Shown here piece by piece: positions 15,336 through 23,384 of a stretch of DNA of 64,000 nucleotides. Both the position numbers and the translations under genes were made by a program. Numbering within the stretch: position 1 is the first letter of the stretch; every line of letters starts with the position of its first letter. Source of the DNA: Taibaiella sp965229095 (GTDB lineage Bacteria; Bacteroidota; Bacteroidia; Chitinophagales; Chitinophagaceae); NCBI GenBank assembly GCA_965229095.1, contig OZ245855.1, forward strand, positions 1,364,001 to 1,428,000, in the 5' to 3' direction. The notes beneath the pieces were generated by a model. The model did not search any database and was not told where the DNA came from. It saw only the letters and a list, made by a program, of their open reading frames with translations.

Positions 15336-17401
15336 TTTTTTATGTTTTGTGATTCAATTGTTTTAAGTAGTTCTTCCAAAGAAATGCCAGTTTTTCTTGA
15401 GATACTTTCTAAGCGACGAGTAAGGTCATTCAGTTCTGATTGAACCTTATCCATACCTCTATAGATAGTTTTAGTTTCTGTGGTACTGGGCTGAGTAAAA
15501 ATTAACTTATAATCATTTTTCTTGAGCTGAGCTAATTCATTAGCACAAAGCTCAGCCTTTTTAAAGCCAGTTAATTTGACCCAACCTTTACTCCTCGTTA
15601 TTGCTGTAAATAATTGGTTTCTGCTAATTATATAATCTTTATTGCCAAAAACATAATCTACGCCAAGAACATAAACCATACCTACTTCATTACCCTTTGC
15701 CTTATTAATCGTCGAAAGGGTTACATGATCTTTAACGATAAACTGAGTATTGTTATTTGAGGCATTTAAAAGGTTAAACACTTTTATCTGCTTCGCTTGC
15801 AATTTCCTTTCTAACACTTCAAAATAAATTCCAATATTTTTCTGATCTAAAGAAATAACGCAAATGTCCTCTGGATTTAAATATTCATTTCTTATGTCAT
15901 CTTCAATACTGTTAGCGATATAATCGGTTTCTTGGTTCAAATCGTCGAAGACTTTAATATCAATGGAATCTTCTTTAAAATATTCGCTAGTTTCTATGGG
16001 GCTACTTTCTTCTGGACGTTCTATGACCATCTTCTCTTTATCTTTAGAACTACCTTCTAGTACCCTAAAGCCTAAGTCTTCCCAATGCCTATTATTCTCT
16101 AATCGTTGAAGTACCTTATCATTATAAATGCCAAGCCCTAACGAAAATGCACTAGTAAGTACATATTTGGGATTTCTGTAACACTTATATAAGATAATAT
16201 CTTGAAGTCTATTGGTTTCTTTGGAAAAATCTATATGGTAGTTTCCATCTTGATCCTTCCCAAAAGTTTCTTTCTCATCCTGAATTTCGATATCAAATAT
16301 GTTCTGAAAATCATCATATGCCCATACAATGCGATTATTTTTTGTAATTTTTCGACATACTCGATAAAAGAATTTATTAAAATCTTGTCCTTCATCTATT
16401 AATGTCAGATCATATTTTTCTTTCACATTGTATTTGTCAAGTTCTTCAAAAATATACTCGAAGGGATCTTTAGGGCGTTGACTTTTTGCCGTATAAAAAG
16501 AGATGGGAGTAATATAATTTTCAAAACAAGTGTCAGAATAGACACCTCTAAGGCCCTTGCCACCCCAGCCGTGTAGAATATGGATTTTATTCCAATCAGG
16601 TTCTCTATTATCAGAAAAATCTCTATAAAATTTCTCAATTAAATATTTGACCTGTCCAAATAATGCTTTTGTAAAATAAGTATATAAAATATCTGAATCA
16701 GGATTTTGCAGATGATATAGCGCGGCTTTCATTGTCAAGATAATTGTTTTTCCTGAGCCTGCTAGCCCCCTTATTCTCTGAGGTGAATCTATAATATTTA
16801 AGGCAGCTTTTTTCTGTTCTAGATCAAAGGTGGCCTCCCTGTTCTGAAGAATATTAAATATCTTGCCTTTTGTAAGTTTCTCTTCGTTCTTTATTAAACG
16901 CTCAGTTTTCTTTTTTAGATTTAGGGTACCCTCTATTGTTGCAGTTAAAATATCAAATGCTTCGTCGGTAAGTTCTGTTGCTTTATTATCTAAAATTACT
17001 CGGTCTACATCATTTATGTTTATTATGTCTTTGTCTTGCGAATTTGAATTCTGAACAAACACATACGGAGTAAGGCGGATATTTAATGTACGCCTATCTT
17101 GTCTAAATTCTTCACGTTTATTTACTTTAGAAAAGATATGACTATCAAGCTCATCTAATTTTGATTTTTCTAAGGCATTGTAGTCGTCTAATGACGATAA
17201 GCATCTAAAGAAAATAACTCCATAACTTTGGGAGACAAAAAGCACATGGGCGCTGACCAGTTCATCCTTGGTTTCGCCCCTATAAAATGGGAAGTTGTAA
17301 TATAAATTTACATTGCCATAATCCTTATCTCTAATTTTTTGAATTAAAAGGAGCGCTTCGCCATCTTGTTTCAACTTATGTTCGTCAGCTATTAGGTGCA
17401 T
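15332..17401 (-). CDS. Superfamily I helicase, defence-associated candidate
   Basis: This 689-residue protein has a complete SF1 helicase core: Walker A GLAGSGKT at 212-219, motif II LIDEGQD with DEGQD at 336-340, motif III-like WAYDDFQNIF, motif V STINKAKGNEVGMVYV and motif VI RNQLFTAITRSKG at 594-606. Residues 1-200 form a separate N-terminal region of unknown function, with a YNFPFYRG motif and strands up to about 115. The last 50 residues look coiled-coil. It is the upstream gene of a two-gene operon with the DUF2290-like protein. UvrD/Rep-like helicases of this layout are common in defence islands. Confidence 0.8.
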   Translation of the reverse strand: MHLIADEHKLKQDGEALLLIQKIRDKDYGNVNLYYNFPFYRGETKDELVSAHVLFVSQSYGVIFFRCLSSLDDYNALEKSKLDELDSHIFSKVNKREEFRQDRRTLNIRLTPYVFVQNSNSQDKDIININDVDRVILDNKATELTDEAFDILTATIEGTLNLKKKTERLIKNEEKLTKGKIFNILQNREATFDLEQKKAALNIIDSPQRIRGLAGSGKTIILTMKAALYHLQNPDSDILYTYFTKALFGQVKYLIEKFYRDFSDNREPDWNKIHILHGWGGKGLRGVYSDTCFENYITPISFYTAKSQRPKDPFEYIFEELDKYNVKEKYDLTLIDEGQDFNKFFYRVCRKITKNNRIVWAYDDFQNIFDIEIQDEKETFGKDQDGNYHIDFSKETNRLQDIILYKCYRNPKYVLTSAFSLGLGIYNDKVLQRLENNRHWEDLGFRVLEGSSKDKEKMVIERPEESSPIETSEYFKEDSIDIKVFDDLNQETDYIANSIEDDIRNEYLNPEDICVISLDQKNIGIYFEVLERKLQAKQIKVFNLLNASNNNTQFIVKDHVTLSTINKAKGNEVGMVYVLGVDYVFGNKDYIISRNQLFTAITRSKGWVKLTGFKKAELCANELAQLKKNDYKLIFTQPSTTETKTIYRGMDKVQSELNDLTRRLESISRKTGISLEELLKTIESQNIKK

Positions 17402-17457
17402 GTGTTCTATTATGATTTTTATTTTATTAAACGGGCATGTCGAAATTGTCTATTATT

Positions 17458-17865
17458 TTACTTCTTTTCGATTAACCTTTCCAACCTCAGCATCATTTCA
17501 TCCTTCTCTTTCAGCATCCTTTCGTACAAGGCAATCTTTTCTTCATGCAACTTCTTTAGTTCTGCAATAGGATTAAAATTGAAAGTGGAGTTGGGATTGC
17601 CTACACAGGCATTATCGCCAAAAGTATTTGAGATCACATTCACCGCCTGCTCCTCATCAAAATTCTGAAAAGCCTCCACAGGTATTTTCAAAGCAGCCGA
17701 TATTTGTTGGAGTAGGGGAGCATCGATGGTTTCTTTCTGCTCTAATAAAGATATTTTCTTTTGGTTCCAATCCTCGCCCAGGTCAAAGGCCAGTGCCTCT
17801 TGCTTAATGCCCAGCATCTCTCTAAAACGTTTCACATTGCGACCTTCGTGTACTTTCTTATCCAT
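17458..17865 (-). CDS. Spacer XRE regulator, copy 2
   Basis: This is a 135-residue paralogue of the 12512 and 22208 regulators: HTH MDKKVHEGRNVKRFREMLGIKQEALAFDL, middle VPVEAFQNFDEEQAVNVISNTF and C-terminal coiled coil ELKKLHEEKIALYERMLKEKDEM. The start is ATG 17865, the point where the copies align. The SymE partner across the divergent interval is reduced to 26 codons, yet this gene is intact. That suggests it is kept for another role or acts on the other copies. Confidence 0.85.
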   Translation of the reverse strand: MDKKVHEGRNVKRFREMLGIKQEALAFDLGEDWNQKKISLLEQKETIDAPLLQQISAALKIPVEAFQNFDEEQAVNVISNTFGDNACVGNPNSTFNFNPIAELKKLHEEKIALYERMLKEKDEMMLRLERLIEKK

Positions 17866-18031
17866 AATGGTTGGTATTTGCATGGGTCAAATTTAAATTT
17901 TTCTGGCATAAAACAGCTTGGTATAAAAATAGGTAAAATATCCAGTACCATCGTTTAAAATATGCCACGGCCAACTTGAATACGCACAGCCATTGTATTT
18001 GCTTTGCTCTTGAACACAAAAAGCAAACCCT
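17866..18031. promoter_or_regulatory. Divergent promoter region between XRE copy 2 and the truncated SymE
   Basis: This 166-bp interval is in the same position as those of the other spacers but clearly more diverged. A GGTAAAATA block and the sequence just before the SymE start (AAAAGCAAACCC) are the recognisable shared parts. Confidence 0.45.
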
Positions 18032-18112
18032 ATGTCAAATCCCCAAGTGCGCACCCTCAAAGTGTACGACAAAGTATTCAATCGCGGCGGCCGCATTGTT
18101 TTAAAGACATAA
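18032..18112 (+). pseudogene. SymE-like toxin gene, truncated to 26 codons
   Basis: The frame starts MSNPQVRTLKVYDKVFNRGGR, matching the N-terminus of the intact toxin (NVRILKVYDKIFIRGGQ). After the Gly-Gly-Arg the sequence jumps into TTTTAAAGACAT, which in the first spacer lies about 500 bp downstream of SymE. A deletion therefore removed the AbrB-fold core and most of the hairpin module, and the frame stops at TAA 18110. Confidence 0.8.
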
Positions 18113-18138
18113 ACAAATCTGTAGCGCACATGGGTGCA

Positions 18139-18178
18139 GTAAAATTTATGGTGTAAATTTTCGGCGAAGCCCACCATA
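18139..18178 (+). repeat. Covarying hairpin, copy 2 (right arm shortened)
   Basis: GTAAAATTTATGGTG is followed by a loop starting TAAATTTTCGG and then CACCATA. The inner stem ATGGTG/CACCAT differs from both other copies but still pairs. The distal right arm (AAATTTTAC and beyond) is missing, and the inverted-repeat element starts at once. Confidence 0.65.
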
Positions 18179-18182
18179 TGGC

Positions 18183-18394
18183 AAATTATAGGACAAAACA
18201 CATCGGAATTTTTTACAAAAAATTCCGGAATAAACCCGGCGAAGCCATCGCTTCATTTATTTACCCGCAGGGCAAGCGACGCAGGAGCGCAGACATAATA
18301 TAAATTATAGTTGACAAACGGGTCGATACAGTTGACTGATAATCAGAAATTTGATTTCCGTTTTGTCCTATAATGGTCAGCATTATGTTAAATA
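18183..18394 (+). repeat. Inverted-repeat-bounded element, copy 2
   Basis: AAATTATAGGACAAAAC (18183-18199) and GTTTTGTCCTATAAT (18360-18374) bound the element. The inner direct site AAATTATAGTTGACAAAC is at 18302-18319, and ATTATGTTAAATA follows at 18382-18394. The interior is close to copy 1 (CCCGGCG-AGCCA-CGCTTCA, GCAAGCGACGCAGGAGCGCAGACATAATATAA). Confidence 0.75.
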
Positions 18395-18690
18395 TGCCGC
18401 CCTTTAAAATGGTTGCCTTTTGTGCGGTGGCTAATGCGTGAGGGATAGTAGCGGAAAGCCCGCAGCGAGGTACGAGCGAGGAGTAAAAGCGGATAGCCCG
18501 ACCCCGGTTATAAAAACAAGGCGAGGGTAGGAGCCGTAGTTTTTTCTTACCGGGGGCACGCCCAAATGCTTAACAATGTGCGCCACAATATGCCTGTACT
18601 GTGGAGTATAACCCAACCCCTCAATATTCTTGGGTGGTGGGTGGGCTTGGGTTCTTGGGTTAGCGGCGCAGCCGCGTAATTGTTTTAACC
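18375..18690 (+). repeat. Structured repeat unit, copy 3
   Basis: It is closest to the unit at 9064. It shares CCTTTAAAAT, ATGCGTGAGGGATA, GCGGATAGCCCGACCCCG, ACAAGGCGAGGG, GGGGGCACGCCCAAAT, TGGAGTATAACCCAACC and TGGGTGGTGGGTGGGC. The central stem is CCCCGGT (18502) with ACCGGGG (18549), against CCCCGAT/ATCGGGG in copy 1, a double compensatory change. The terminal hairpin is GCGGC-gca-GCCGC (18664-18676). Confidence 0.75.
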
Positions 18691-18764
18691 TTTATTTTTA
18701 AATGCAGGGGAGAGGTGCTGAGCTGTAAGCGGCCGTAATGGATAGACGACCCAGTTCATTGTTA

Positions 18765-18790
18765 GCGGCCTTAGCCGCGCAAGGTTTTTT
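18765..18790 (+). terminator. Hairpin followed by T-run
   Basis: GCGGC-CTTA-GCCGC is followed a few bases later by GGTTTTTT. It sits between the repeat unit and the T5orf172 gene end, and resembles a terminator for transcription entering from the repeat unit. Confidence 0.4.
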
Positions 18791-18855
18791 GTTCTTTAGT
18801 TTTTAAAAGATGTAGAAGGGTAGGCGGCAGTGTTTTTCCATTATTTCTCTTACTT

Positions 18856-19539
18856 CTATTTCTTTGACAAATCCCGAGCAACTTTACTCACAGCCTCCTC
18901 TGTAAATAAATCCGTACATATCATTATAGAGTACGCATCAAATTCTTCAATAAAAACACGTGCATTCTCTGTTACTTTATTGCGTGGGTCAAACATTGGG
19001 CTATCATCCTCCTCCGGATTATAAACAATAAAGGCCAAATCACTCCTCACAATTTTTTGGTCAACAATTTCACCTTCCCTAATATTATTTTCTTCCATAA
19101 TCTCTAGGTAGCATCTTGTTCTTGTTTGATAAACTCGAACTGACTTTATCTCCCATCGAATCATTTGAGGATATTTATTCTTCAATTTTCCTAATATCTC
19201 TATGGCTTCATACACATCATATATTTCATTAAATCCGCTGGTTCTTGCCTCTTCCAATCTGTACTCTTCCACTTTTTTTCTTAAAATTTCTACGGCAACC
19301 TGAAGTTGAACCTTAAAGAATTCCTTTCCGATTCTATATGATGCTAATTTTAAATGGACCTCTTTTTCAACGGCCTCCATATTAGTGGAATAAATTTCAT
19401 ACTCTATTTCAAAATCAATAGGAATGCCTGTTGCCTTAGAAAGTTCGCGCCTTCGTTCTTCTGGACTGCGAGATGTACACCCAATTTTGTAGAGCCCCGG
19501 CATTGAAGCATTGCTAAGTATATAAAGATATCCGTTCAT
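18856..19539 (-). CDS. GIY-YIG (T5orf172/MUG113) domain protein
   Basis: This is a 227-residue protein. The first 90 residues are a T5orf172-type GIY-YIG module: GYLYILSNASMPGLYKIGCTSRSPEERRRELSKATGIP, then FEIEYEIYSTNMEAVEKEVHLKL and the typical GKEFFKV. Such domains are nuclease-like, and stand-alone versions are frequent in phages and defence islands. The remaining 130 residues are an unrecognised alpha/beta tail. It is the last gene in the third cargo block, in the same orientation as the methyltransferase and endonuclease upstream. Confidence 0.8.
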   Translation of the reverse strand: MNGYLYILSNASMPGLYKIGCTSRSPEERRRELSKATGIPIDFEIEYEIYSTNMEAVEKEVHLKLASYRIGKEFFKVQLQVAVEILRKKVEEYRLEEARTSGFNEIYDVYEAIEILGKLKNKYPQMIRWEIKSVRVYQTRTRCYLEIMEENNIREGEIVDQKIVRSDLAFIVYNPEEDDSPMFDPRNKVTENARVFIEEFDAYSIMICTDLFTEEAVSKVARDLSKK

Positions 19540-19583
19540 ATAAAAGCCATTTAGAGGTGAAAGAAGAGAGAAGAAAAGTTATC

Positions 19584-19772
19584 CTACCTGTCGTACTTTT
19601 CTCTTAGCTCCAGCTTTTTTATTCTCGATTTTATAGCCCCTTCATGTCTTTCAAAAATTGCCATTAACTCCTTTACCGTTTTACCTTCGCAAAAAAGCAG
19701 TTCCAGTTTTTCGTCGTCTTCCGTTGTCCACGGTTCGTAAGCGTTTTTATGCGCCTGTTGTTTTATTCCTAT
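19584..19772 (-). pseudogene. Orphan C-terminal HTH fragment without a start codon
   Basis: The minus-strand frame ending at TAG 19584 reads KNAYEPWTTEDDEKLELLF, then CEGKTVKELMAIFERHEGA, then IKSRIKKLELREKYDR. This is a Myb/HTH-like tail often found at the C-terminus of bacterial helicases and nucleases. The frame runs without a stop into the end of the methyltransferase gene, but no start codon precedes the domain. It is either the leftover end of a lost gene or a tail split off by a frameshift. It is not an independent gene as it stands. Confidence 0.6.
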
Positions 19773-21580
19773 GAGAATAGTGCAACTTGTCTGCTTTGAA
19801 TGGGTGTTATCTCCTCCATAAAATCAGCCCACAATTCAAAAACCAAATTGAAATTGTATTTTTCATTTATATTATCCAATTCTTTCTGCAACTCAGATTC
19901 ATTAATGGTCTTGGCCAACTCCAAAAGGTCAATGCGCATTAAAACATCTTTTGTAAACGTCCGCTTTGCATCGGTAAATGTTATAGACTGCAAGAATTTC
20001 ATGGTTACATCGGAGTTTAAAAGTATCAAGGAGTATACAGCAAACTCCAACTTATCAAACCCCAACATATAACAAGTGTCGTCAAGCATTACAGGCTTTT
20101 TGCCTTGTGGCAGAACAAGCGTAAAATGAAAAGTTTTATAAAGTCCTGAAATAGCTACTTTATATGGCTTAAATGAATAGTCGCCTATACCAAAAATTGA
20201 GAATGGTGGTTTATTGTTGTAAATGCTTGACTTTCTTAAATTGAAAACATCCTGGTGTTTGGATAAATACTGATATGTCTTTGGATAGTCGTATTGGATA
20301 TAATTAGTTTCTTGCCCAACTTTCTTTTGGGTTACAATAGTATATTTTCTTGTTTCGCTAATTACGGTATTTTTTAAATCAGAACTTTTAAGAAGTCCAT
20401 AAACTAAATCATTTTCTAATTTGATTTCTTCTTTTAATCCATTTATAAAATGCCCGTTTACCTTAACCAATTCCATAATGGAAGAGCAGTCGTGTTTAAT
20501 TCCTTGCCTCCATTCAAATGGGCAAGTGCCGTCTAAGTTTTTAGATTGTGCATATGTGCCAATATTCGAAACAAACTTTTTTGAAATCCACCCAAAACGA
20601 TTAGTTTTTGTTTCTTCCAACCTTCTATTGGTTCGCTGAACAGCTCGCTGCTCATTTACATTGTAAATAGAAAGTTCGGTACATTCAAATTCAGGTTGAT
20701 GATTTAGTTTGCAATAGAACAAAGAAGCCTCTACAGAAACATTAAATTCTTTTTTGCTGTCAATTGAATATTTTTCGATTTCAGCAATTTTGTACTTATT
20801 ATTATTTTGGTCGAAGACAATATTTTTGATTACCGAATTTTTCACCAACAAAGCAATATTCCCTTTCAAGTTTTGAAAGGCTTCAATCATACTGAGTGTA
20901 ATATATTCTGCAATGTCAAAATTCCCTTTTCCCGTAATTGCATCTAAGCCACTATGGTTTTTGAAGTTTTCTTTTTTAGGAAGATTCGACGAATTGAGAC
21001 TTCCTAATTTTGAATTAGTAACCCAAGGTGGATTGCCTATAACTAAAATTTCTTTGCCTGTATATTCTTTGGTAATATTCTCGAAGTCAAAATCAAAAAT
21101 ACTACTATGAATAATTGAAATTTGCGGCTTGTTTGCTTCGGGATTGTTTAAATAGAAATCAATGATATTAAACTTACATTCCCAGGTATAAGGCTTATAA
21201 ATTTCAATACCAATTACGGTTTTTGTACTCTTAAAGTACTGTAACGCTGCAAGAATAAAATTGCCTTTTCCACAAGTTGGTTCAATAACAATTTCCGGAG
21301 AAATACGTTTTGATACCAAACGTGAAGCAACTTTATTGGCTAATTCTATATTTGTCTGAAAATCGCCATATTCTGTTCTATCAGGTTCCTCTACTACATT
21401 GGCTATTATTGAAAGTTCTTCTTTAAAGTCAAGGAAATCGGATTCAGACTCAAAAAAAGAATTGATTCCAGATATAGAGTGAATTAAAAAATTTGCTGCT
21501 TCTAGTGATATATAAGAAGTAAGCTTCTCACAAAAGAACCTTTGAACAGCAGGCGGAATATGTGCTTCAAAAATTCTCAT
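19769..21580 (-). CDS. N6-adenine DNA methyltransferase of the second restriction-modification pair
   Basis: This is a 603-residue gamma-class methyltransferase. Motif X-like FQTNIELANKVASRLV is at about 74-89, motif I IEPTCGKGNFILAAL is at 99-113 and motif IV NPPW is at 183-186. The C-terminal half (from about 330) holds the target recognition region, with WRQGIKHDCSS and PFSIFGIGDYSFKPYKVAISG, as in HincII/XcyI-like enzymes. It lies 43 bp downstream of a small candidate endonuclease gene on the same strand. It should methylate the site cut by that enzyme. Confidence 0.88.
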   Translation of the reverse strand: MRIFEAHIPPAVQRFFCEKLTSYISLEAANFLIHSISGINSFFESESDFLDFKEELSIIANVVEEPDRTEYGDFQTNIELANKVASRLVSKRISPEIVIEPTCGKGNFILAALQYFKSTKTVIGIEIYKPYTWECKFNIIDFYLNNPEANKPQISIIHSSIFDFDFENITKEYTGKEILVIGNPPWVTNSKLGSLNSSNLPKKENFKNHSGLDAITGKGNFDIAEYITLSMIEAFQNLKGNIALLVKNSVIKNIVFDQNNNKYKIAEIEKYSIDSKKEFNVSVEASLFYCKLNHQPEFECTELSIYNVNEQRAVQRTNRRLEETKTNRFGWISKKFVSNIGTYAQSKNLDGTCPFEWRQGIKHDCSSIMELVKVNGHFINGLKEEIKLENDLVYGLLKSSDLKNTVISETRKYTIVTQKKVGQETNYIQYDYPKTYQYLSKHQDVFNLRKSSIYNNKPPFSIFGIGDYSFKPYKVAISGLYKTFHFTLVLPQGKKPVMLDDTCYMLGFDKLEFAVYSLILLNSDVTMKFLQSITFTDAKRTFTKDVLMRIDLLELAKTINESELQKELDNINEKYNFNLVFELWADFMEEITPIQSRQVALFS

Positions 21581-21623
21581 CTTGCTCTGTTTTTGTATAA
21601 CTGTAATTTAAAAAGACTCATTA

Positions 21624-22109
21624 TTAGAAGTCCTTTATCATTTCTTTTATTTTTTCCACTTTCTTTGCTTCCTTTCTCATATAAACCTCATATGCGTTCT
21701 TCATGCCTTTGAAAAATCCTTTTATATCTTGAGTCTCATCTACTTTTAAAGGCTTACACATTTGAATAACGCCCCAGCCCTGCGCTTCAATAGTTAAACA
21801 ATCCCAACTTATATTGTGAACTGGTATCAAACCTGAATCTTTAACAATTTCAAGTCCAGCTTCGGTTATTTTGTAATCAACAAATATGAAATACAGTTCG
21901 TTTCCTTCTTGTTTTAGCCATTCAATAAGCCTCTTGGCAGAGATTATATTAGGCGAATAGTTGCTTTTAGCTACATTGTTACTCTTTACGTTTACGGGTT
22001 GGTTATCATTGTTGTTTAACAGGAAATCACCTATTGACTTTTTTGTTCCTTTTGCAACAGCGCCATGTTGTAGGGCTATTTTTACCTCTATTTGCTGATA
22101 AATGTCCAT
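21624..22109 (-). CDS. Small type II restriction endonuclease candidate
   Basis: This 161-residue protein lies directly upstream of a DNA methyltransferase. The probable catalytic core is SIGDFLLNN (Asp28) followed by QPVNVKSNN, in which Asn40-x-Lys42 stands where D/E-x-K is usual. The same N-x-K variation appears in the unrelated endonuclease at 9711. The following segment NYSPNIISAKRLIEWLK and a C-terminal coiled region complete it. At 161 residues it is near the lower size limit for type II enzymes, similar to PvuII. Function is inferred from position plus this core. Confidence 0.68.
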   Translation of the reverse strand: MDIYQQIEVKIALQHGAVAKGTKKSIGDFLLNNNDNQPVNVKSNNVAKSNYSPNIISAKRLIEWLKQEGNELYFIFVDYKITEAGLEIVKDSGLIPVHNISWDCLTIEAQGWGVIQMCKPLKVDETQDIKGFFKGMKNAYEVYMRKEAKKVEKIKEMIKDF

Positions 22110-22207
22110 TTATTTTTTATCGGTCTGGTTAAGGGTCAAATTTAAGCTAATATTTGTGGTGTTCAATAGCATAATATCCCTTACCGATAAAAACTTTTAG
22201 TTTAGGC

Positions 22208-22621
22208 TCATTTCCCCTCCAGCAACCTTTCCAGCCTCACCATCATCTCATCTTTCTCCTTCAGCATCCTTTCGTAAAGCTCAATCTTTTCTTCATGTAA
22301 CTTTTTAATTTCTTCTATGGGATTAATATTAAAAGTGGGTTGCGAATTACCAATGTAAGCATCCTTCTCAATATTGAATGTATTTGCAATCACATTCACT
22401 GCCTGTTCCTCATCAAAGTTTTGAATTGCTTCAACGGGCACTTTTAGTATGGCAGAAATTTGCTGGAGTAGGGTGGTATCGATGGTTTCTTTTTGTTCGA
22501 GAAGGGATACGGCCTGCTGGCTCATATCGAGGTCGAAGGCCAGGGCATCTTGTTTTATACCGAGCATTTCGCGAAAGCGTTTTATGTTGCGGCCCTGGTG
22601 TATTTTGTTACGGTTGGGCAT
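22208..22621 (-). CDS. Spacer XRE regulator, copy 3
   Basis: This is a 137-residue member of the three-paralogue set: HTH KIHQGRNIKRFREMLGIKQDALAFDLDMSQQAVSLLEQKE, middle VPVEAIQNFDEEQAVNVIANTF and coiled coil EEIKKLHEEKIELYERMLKEKDEM. Its recognition helix (DMSQQAVS) differs from the other two (DWNQ-KIS), so its operator may differ too. The start is ATG 22621. It is divergent from the only intact SymE gene. Confidence 0.87.
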   Translation of the reverse strand: MPNRNKIHQGRNIKRFREMLGIKQDALAFDLDMSQQAVSLLEQKETIDTTLLQQISAILKVPVEAIQNFDEEQAVNVIANTFNIEKDAYIGNSQPTFNINPIEEIKKLHEEKIELYERMLKEKDEMMVRLERLLEGK

Positions 22622-22779
22622 GGTGTTATGTGATGTCATAAGGCAAATTTAATTTATTCGTGGCACATTATTTAAAGGTACGTAAAATACAATGTTGCAT
22701 TCGGTAAAGTACAAAGCCACCGTGTAGGTTACGGCATGGCAGCGGCATTGCTTTGCAGTAAACAAACATCGCAAACCCC
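22622..22779. promoter_or_regulatory. Divergent promoter region between XRE copy 3 and intact SymE
   Basis: This 158-bp interval shares CATTCGGTAAAGTACAAAGCC, GTAGGTTACGGCAT and the AAATTTAATTTATTCGT block with 12908-13066. The conservation of these blocks, while neighbouring bases vary, points to operator or promoter elements. On the minus strand TAAATTTG lies upstream of the XRE start. Confidence 0.55.
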
Positions 22780-23016
22780 ATGAGTGCAGAAAATAATCTT
22801 CCGGAAAATGTACGCATCCTTAAGGTGTACGACAAAATATTTATACGTGGCGGCCAGGGCATCATCAGGAGTTATGGCGTACTTACTCCCGAAATACGAT
22901 TGCTTGGCCTATGGCTTTACAAGTGTGGTTTCAGGCCCGGTCAGCACATTGAGGTGCGGCAGGAACCCGGCAAACTTACCATTACACCCGCATGGTTTGA
23001 GAATGAGGAGTACTGA
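22780..23016 (+). CDS. symE: SymE-like toxin (AbrB-fold), intact
   Basis: This is a 78-residue protein. The core at residues 35-70 (LTPEIRLLGLWLYKCGFRPG, then HIEVRQEPGKLTITP) matches the SymE family: an IRL-x-G-x-WL-x-x-x-GF helix, then V-x-V and the GKLTI strand of the SpoVT/AbrB fold. E. coli SymE is an SOS-induced type I toxin with nuclease-like activity on RNA, or nucleoid effects. Here the gene has a divergent XRE gene instead of an obvious antisense RNA. It is the only complete copy of three in the island. Confidence 0.8.
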   Translation: MSAENNLPENVRILKVYDKIFIRGGQGIIRSYGVLTPEIRLLGLWLYKCGFRPGQHIEVRQEPGKLTITPAWFENEEY

Positions 23017-23018
23017 AC

Positions 23019-23031
23019 ATTATGTTAAGTA
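23019..23031 (+). repeat. ATTATGTTAARTA motif after intact SymE
   Basis: ATTATGTTAAGTA lies immediately after the SymE stop. It is identical to the motif at 24078 that ends the island and one base different from those at 13351 and 18382. Confidence 0.6.
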
Positions 23032-23155
23032 GAAGATGCTATTTATATACACCAAATTCCATCATCATGAAACGGAGCATAATTGTTTGCCGTTCATAAG
23101 CAGCATGATGATTTGCGTAGTTCCATCAGGCCATTAAAAACATAAAAATATACTG

Positions 23156-23371
23156 ATGAAAAAACAGAAATACCTGAAACGCTGGCAACAACAGCATCCG
23201 GCGGCGCGTGTACACCGTTATCTGCGTGAGTTGCTCACTCATTACATTGGCTTTGCCCCGGGCGATTGTGTACCCGAAATGAGCGGTATGGTATTGGATA
23301 TTACGGCTGTGATGGAGCTGCTGGACGTATTGGAGCGTGACAAAGCTGCTGTAAAATTGAGAGCGGTATAG
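23156..23371 (+). CDS. Small hypothetical protein next to SymE
   Basis: This is a 71-residue protein with a very basic, Gln-rich start (KKQKYLKRWQQQHPAARVHRYLRELL) and a more acidic end (LDITAVMELLDVLERDKAAVKL). It is predicted helical, with no signal or membrane segment. It lies 139 bp after SymE in the same direction and is found only in the third spacer. The first spacer has a terminator at this point. I do not recognise the family. Confidence 0.5.
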   Translation: MKKQKYLKRWQQQHPAARVHRYLRELLTHYIGFAPGDCVPEMSGMVLDITAVMELLDVLERDKAAVKLRAV

Positions 23372-23384
23372 TATGCTGTTTTGC

